From the NCBI GenBank assembly GCA_028532985.1, contig JANCIK010000001.1, positions 806,001 to 870,000 of the forward strand: a stretch of 64,000 nucleotides of DNA. Direction: 5' to 3'. A model generated the notes under the pieces. The model was not told the origin of the DNA. It searched no databases and saw only the letters and a list, made by a program, of their open reading frames with translations. Positions 59,001 through 64,000 of the stretch are shown here, one piece after another. Each line of letters starts with the position of its first letter. Within the stretch, counting starts at the first letter, position 1. The stretch comes from Stropharia rugosoannulata (Eukaryota; Basidiomycota; Agaricomycetes; Agaricales; Strophariaceae). Made by a program: the position numbers and the translations under genes.

Positions 59001-60548
59001 TCATACTCCATCAAGAGTCACATCTGCCTTCTGAATCCGACGTTCCTTGTACATGCTCCGTAGTTTCGCGAAAATGCGAGCCACCACACTGATCACAATG
59101 CCGGCCATATAGCCCACAATGATGGACAAAATGCCATGGATGACGCCGCGTAGAAGGACATTGTCAGTGATCTTCTGCACATACGGGTTGGGTGCAAAGC
59201 CAAGCAGCATCTGGGTGTGGACTTGAATGTACGCGTATCTTGTAAAGCTACCCCAGGATCGGCCAAGTACTTTGGAACTCAACGCTGTTATGAGTATGGT
59301 TTCTGATGCACTGCTCACTACTATAATCATCCACATTCCGAAAAGATATTGGGCCACAGTCCTCGTCATAAGAATATTTCGGGTGCCATAAAGCTGGACT
59401 TTCAAAATGGGTTTATGACGGAGGTCTAAACTGGGTCCGATAATACGGGGGAAGTAGTCGTTCAATGCTGTCAGACCAAGGAATGCGAAACATAGGATTA
59501 CAGATAAACTTGCTCTGCGGCGAGCCAAATGCATCGCTGTTAAGGCACCCAAGTACCTATGGATTCGCGTGCCCGCGTAATACGCGAAAAGGTAAAGGAT
59601 GGGGAAGTGTGCGCTGGCTCCATTGACTGTGTATATCCACTCCTTTGCAGAGCCCTGAAGTCGGTCTAAAATTGCAGAAAGCGCATTACTTTGAACGTAG
59701 ACAAAAAGTATGCCCAACATGAGTGCATGTACACAGACGTACTGGCGGTTTGTCAAGCTGGGCTGTTTCTTGAGACCAGTGATCAGGTATTTGGTGTAGA
59801 GACAAATATAGAAAATTAATTCCAAAAGATTGATAGAGAGGGCGAAGAACATGGGGCCATTGAGCAGGGCGTCTTGCCCCGGTTGTAGAAATCCGTAATA
59901 TCCAAAAGAGGGCGCAGTATGATGCTTGGATGTTGTCAATGCAGTGTTGTGGATATGCTTTGACATCCAGGTGGCCAGTTCGAGCGTCTTTATCATGAAA
60001 TAAGTTTCTCCTACACGTCGTAGTAGGAAAAAAGACTTTGAAGGAAAAGCCAAGAGGGGGTAAAACTTGGTTTCGAAACCTGCAATAAAATATAGGCACG
60101 GTACAAGGAGCAATCTCCCTATGGCTACAAGGGATGAAGAGAATTTCGTTGTTAACGGCTGAAGTCCCGAAAGACGGCTGGACTGGGGATGAACTGAGAA
60201 GCTGCTGACTACACTGTTCTGGATGACCCATAGACATATGACAAGGGCACGGATATTGGAAAACCGCTGAAAGATTTTCTGTATTTTCGCTTTGGATTTA
60301 AGCATTCTCTGAGTCTTGCCCGGCTCTTCTTTCAGTTTTGCTTCTGAATTGATATCTGGTTCTGTGGTCTCCTCCTTTGAACTTGGATGCCCTGCTGGTC
60401 CCTCTGGAACTATGCCTGGCGTCGCTCGGGGATCAGAGTCGGAGATGGGGCCCTCAGAGATGCCATTATCGCCAAAATCGATGAGAATGTTCTGCACGAC
60501 GGGTGCAGTCTTGGGAGAGTCGAAGTCACTGGTGGCCATTTTGTTCAA
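59001..60548 (-). CDS. Polytopic membrane protein of unknown family, 515 aa
   Basis: Single frame without introns, unusual for this window. The first 90 residues are polar and acidic, then basic (KSKAKIQKIF). About ten hydrophobic segments follow, including IRALVICLWVIQNSVV, LLLVPCLYFIAG, MFFALSINLLELIFYICLY, ALMLGILFVYVQ, FPILYLFAYYAG, LSVILCFAFLGL, YLFGMWMIIVV and GILSIIVGYMAGIVISVVA. The general look recalls integral-membrane acyltransferases, but I recognise no signature motif. The C-terminus is basic (MYKERRIQKADVTLDGV). I cannot assign a function. Confidence 0.75.
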   Translation of the reverse strand: MNKMATSDFDSPKTAPVVQNILIDFGDNGISEGPISDSDPRATPGIVPEGPAGHPSSKEETTEPDINSEAKLKEEPGKTQRMLKSKAKIQKIFQRFSNIRALVICLWVIQNSVVSSFSVHPQSSRLSGLQPLTTKFSSSLVAIGRLLLVPCLYFIAGFETKFYPLLAFPSKSFFLLRRVGETYFMIKTLELATWMSKHIHNTALTTSKHHTAPSFGYYGFLQPGQDALLNGPMFFALSINLLELIFYICLYTKYLITGLKKQPSLTNRQYVCVHALMLGILFVYVQSNALSAILDRLQGSAKEWIYTVNGASAHFPILYLFAYYAGTRIHRYLGALTAMHLARRRASLSVILCFAFLGLTALNDYFPRIIGPSLDLRHKPILKVQLYGTRNILMTRTVAQYLFGMWMIIVVSSASETILITALSSKVLGRSWGSFTRYAYIQVHTQMLLGFAPNPYVQKITDNVLLRGVIHGILSIIVGYMAGIVISVVARIFAKLRSMYKERRIQKADVTLDGV

Positions 60549-61102
60549 TCGGGACCCGCTGGATTAAAATCACCAACAGGGAGCCTGGACTGTGAGCGAG
60601 GACAGGATCTTCTTTCATGAGTCTTATGGGCCTTATATAAAATAGAAGCCCTTCCCTGATTTTCACTGCTTTAAATGCTGTAATGTTCGATCACGACGGA
60701 ACAGCGCCTTGTATAGGGAGAACTGAGGTATATCCCACGTTGTCATAACTCTGTTGTTGTAACAAAGTTCGTTATTCGTATAGCTTGGTCATATGTTATG
60801 TGTCAATGTGAATGTCTGCTCAAGAATACAAATCAGTACACCCCGGTATGATATGAGTGATGTGTAGGATATGTTATAGAGAAAAAGGATGTAAAGGCAA
60901 GGCACTGATCGCTGGGGAGCTTGGATCAGATCATACCTATTGAGACCAGTTGATACAATTAGTTTGAACCGAGTCTTGTGTTGAGTTTGATCGAAAAAGA
61001 TATCGCACTGCCGTACCAAACTATGTAGGTCTGACCGTCTTCACTTCGCACCGGGTGTTGGCCAGGACAGCAACCAGAGTACTGCTAATGAAATAATACA
61101 TG
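60549..61102. other. Intergenic region
   Basis: Promoter of the polytopic membrane protein gene and 3' end of the zinc-knuckle gene. No coding sequence seen. Confidence 0.5.
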
Positions 61103-62260
61103 TTATTTGAAAACAACGACTTTTTTCTTCGCTTGGGGGATGACCCCGGCAAGTTTTATTGTTCCTGATAGTGCACCTGTGCGAATGTCAAGCATTCCCT
61201 TTAGCTTTGACTCCTTCTTTTCGTCGCGGTCAATCTCAATCGTCTTGCGTTTGAACATGTGGAAATCATCCTCGTCAGCACCCGCTTCTCGTCCTGCACC
61301 GAGAACAGTAGTTGGGTCCGTGACTGGAAAGTGCCATATAATTAGTATCTGTGGAAGATAGTAGAATAACCGGTACCTTTTTGTCGGATGACACAATCTT
61401 TAGCCAAGTGAGACGTGTCCCCGCACATTTTGCAGCAACCGCCGTTCGGATATATCCCCTTCGCTTTATTTTGCGGGCACGAAGAAGCTAAGTGGCCCTT
61501 CCCATTACAGACAAAGCAAGTAGCATATGGGAGGGGATTTTCAGGATTAACAGGTTTCTTGCAACGTGAAAGCGAATGTTTTCTAGAGTTGCATCTATCG
61601 TATGCATTAATTATCGCAGTAGTGAGCAGCAAAATAATGTAACATACCTGTAGCAGACACCGACAGACGGCGCCACTTTCGCAGATCCGTCATTTTGATT
61701 CGGGCAGTCTTTGGCAGCATGACCCTTTTCACGACATGCAAAGCATGTTGTATCTGCATTTTTCTTTGATATACGCTTCAACCGACGAGCCTCAGTCGCA
61801 TCTTGCACTGGAAGGGTAGGAATAATAGTGTTAGCTTACCCATGACAACGTATGCTGCGTAAGAGTTACCTTTCATCCTTCTTGCCAAATTCCGTTTTTG
61901 TTTCTTCTGCAGCCGCGTTAGCGCGGGTTCACCGTCCGCTGTTGATGTGGTACTTCCTGCCTGCTCGATCGTAGGTTCTGACTCTGAAGGTGCAGCTTTG
62001 CCGTTTAAGGTAGCAGCCTCCGCCGCACGCTGTGCAGCATACCCATCTCTCTTGGACATCGGCGTGCGTTTTCTCTTCTTCTTAGGAGGTGGGTTTGAAG
62101 AGCCTGGTAAGTCCGCTGCTTCAGCACCATCAGCAGGCCCCGTAACGTCTGCTGTCTTGGCCGTCCCCCCACCGACTGTGGTCTCTTGCATTGATTCATC
62201 TTGACTAAAGCCTGCTTGCACATATTTCCGTTTTATCCCAAAATTCGTGGCTCGTGTCAT
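61103..62260 (-). CDS. ZCCHC9: Four-zinc-knuckle CCHC protein, ZCCHC9 type
   Basis: Probable nuclear RNA-binding protein. Four or so minus-strand exons, with introns near 61869-61811, 61650-61598 and 61377-61324. The N-terminus is basic (PPKKKRKRTPMSKRDGYAA, LQKKQKRNLARRMKG). Four knuckles follow in order: CFACREKGHAAKDC, CYRCNSRKHSLSRC (joined across an intron), CFVCNGKGHLASSC and CKMCGDTSHLAKDC. All have CX2CX4HX4C spacing. The C-terminus (DDFHMFKRKTIEIDRDE, ending KKKVVVFK) is also typical of ZCCHC9 orthologues. Human ZCCHC9 is nucleolar and linked to ribosome biogenesis; that role here is inferred. Start at 62260 (MTRATNFGIKRKYV). Confidence 0.85.
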
Positions 62261-64000
62261 TGTGGTCGTATAGGGATCAAAATGGTGTTGTGTTCTAATT
62301 GCAGTAGTAGACTGGGCTTTGAAAGTCAGAAGTAAAGTTCAAACGACCTACATAGCTTTGGACCTGAAGAAAAATAACGGAGACGCCGGCCCGGTGTCAT
62401 GTTGGTCGCGGGAGCGCGTTGGAATGCGCCACCGTGTGCATCAAATAATTGGAAAAATAAAATAAACTGTTCATCCCAAGTTCATCCGTCCTAGTAATTC
62501 TTTGTAGCAGTATCATCAAATCCGCCGAGTTCTTGATATCTTTGATGTCTTTCGTCGCTAGTTCGCAAAATTGTCAAAATTATCAAAGCTGTTTGCGACA
62601 TTTTCCTGATACTCAGCACTCACTGTGTGTGTTGTTGTGAGCGCCTCAATAAAGCCCTATTTGCTCCAAATCTGAGTTGACGGGTAATTCTCGAAGTTGA
62701 AGTATCATATCAAGAAGCATTTCAATGTATAACTATTGATTAGCTTGCACACATCCTATTAATGACTTTAACACCATCAACATGAGTAGCTTTCGTCTTT
62801 AGGCGTGAGGTAGTTTTTTTAATCGTACATGAGCTGTGTACCGGGCGGAACAATGTGTTTATGGAAAAGGCCTGTTGTTACAATGGTTTATACCTTACAA
62901 TTGACTCTGCTATCCGTGCCACTTGAATCGGCAATATATATCAGTTCACTTTCATATTCCTAACAAAACGACATCCCATAAAATCTAGTATTGACCGTAT
63001 GGTTGTATCTCTTCTTGACCAATCTATGACGTGGATTTTCTGATCAGGACTTCCTCCCGGTGATGATATGAACCTGGGTTACATTGACTGTGAGATAGTC
63101 CTGCAGTCTAAGATTTTTGAGTTGCTCCTAAGATTCGCTTGCGTATGATAGTATACCTCTCTCTGCAGGTTGGTCTCCACTCGAACCACTTTGGGTTGAC
63201 TCTACATATATGCAATCTTTGCAAAATCATAACACTTCTCAGAACGTTAGTACACAAGGCATGTATTATCCTTTGAAATCACTCACATTGCTTCATCGCA
63301 AGAGCAAAATTAGACTTCACATCAGAGTCCACATGTTGTTGGTTTTACGGCGAGGGATAGTTCTGGTTGTTCTATTTTTAGCATTGCGGTGTTTGGGACA
63401 ACCCAACACACAAATGGCGATGGCAGCGAAACGCTGTGAAATGGGAAAGAGAGCATGTAATGTATGTGGCAGAGATTGAAATCAGTATGCAAGGAGATAT
63501 GTCACATCTTGAATTGCTGGGTCATTGTCCCGACATTGCTAGTAGTTCCTAACCAAGAATATCTTAAGACTGAGGGTGAGTCTATGCTAGTACTTGTAAC
63601 ATATTTTGAAACATGTTGAGAATTGTTCCAGAATCAACCACATATTAATCCCCAGGACGTGGAGTCTCGTTGATCATATTTGCGACGGTGTATGATATCA
63701 TCCACTCGTCATTCAGCTTGTGCCTATAACTGGCAGTGGTACACCTGGAAGCAACTTGAAGCCTTAATAAATGATCACTCTGTAAGCTGACTCCGTGTTA
63801 TTTTCCCTTGTCAAGCCTGTCAAGAAAAGCACATGGTCAGCTGGCATAACTGGAGGATGTATTCCCAAGAAATCTGACCTGACATGAAGAACCCGAAAAG
63901 TAAATATGCCTGTCCCATCATGAAAATGTGTCGTACTCTGATCAAGGAACCGGGCATTGTACTCGACTACACTATGCACGATCAGGGCGTGGAAACACAT
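62261..64000. other. Right end of window, no clear gene
   Basis: Mostly AT-rich sequence. A minus-strand open frame of 78 codons runs off the right edge (63764-64000) and reads smoothly (FTFRVLHVRSDFLGIHPPVM). It could be the end of a gene or transposon outside the window, but I do not recognise it. Confidence 0.45.

Overview
The window looks like a piece of nuclear genome from a mushroom-forming basidiomycete (Agaricomycetes). The signs are dense short introns of about 45-80 bases with GT...AG ends, several micro-exons, multi-intron laccases, DUF6534 seven-helix proteins, an F-box/leucine-rich protein of the Agaricomycete type, and orthologues of general eukaryotic genes. I cannot name the species. 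All gene models below were assembled by hand from splice signals and reading phase.

Layout. 1-3.7 kb has no recognisable gene. 3.8-10.3 kb holds two tandem, same-strand laccases. Each has 20 exons, every exon has the same length in both copies, and each encodes 530 residues. 10.6-11.4 kb is the RNase P subunit RPR2. 12.4-13.8 kb (+) and 21.3-22.6 kb (-) are two DUF6534 membrane proteins in opposite orientation, the second apparently decaying. Between them lie a large disordered protein (14.4-17.6 kb, -) and a four-helix membrane protein with a long polar tail (18.4-20.5 kb, -). 23.2-30.4 kb carries an MBIP1-like coiled-coil protein, a BRI3-like small membrane protein, a type I arginine methyltransferase (PRMT1) and a SUZ12-type Polycomb protein. 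Three of these four suggest chromatin or regulatory roles.

30.7-34.6 kb has two closely related small heat-shock protein genes (hsp20). They are separated by a Helitron/PIF1-like helicase relic and a 137-bp inverted repeat. A third hsp20 lies at 58.2-58.8 kb. All three carry the same perfect 13-bp heat-shock element upstream. 35.1-36.4 kb is a wax-synthase-like membrane acyltransferase. 37.6-39.1 kb is a secreted phage-type (GH24) lysozyme with a long Asp-rich region. 40.4-43.8 kb is a secreted subtilisin with a PA-type insert. 45.2-47.7 kb is the deadenylase CCR4, and 49.1-50.4 kb is mevalonate diphosphate decarboxylase. 51.8-53.8 kb is an F-box protein, 54.0-55.3 kb a GH128-type glucanase, 55.9-56.6 kb a probable mitochondrial pterin-dehydratase-like protein, and 56.8-57.9 kb an aldo/keto reductase. 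59.0-60.5 kb is a polytopic membrane protein I do not recognise. 61.1-62.3 kb is a four-zinc-knuckle protein of the ZCCHC9 type. The right end has no clear gene.

The secreted set (two laccases, lysozyme, subtilisin, glucanase) would act on lignin or phenolics, bacterial walls, protein and beta-glucan outside the cell. The rest is mostly housekeeping. I see no gene cluster that is clearly a new system. The most unusual items are the conserved laccase micro-exon architecture, the Asp-rich lysozyme, and the hsp20 duplication around mobile-element debris.
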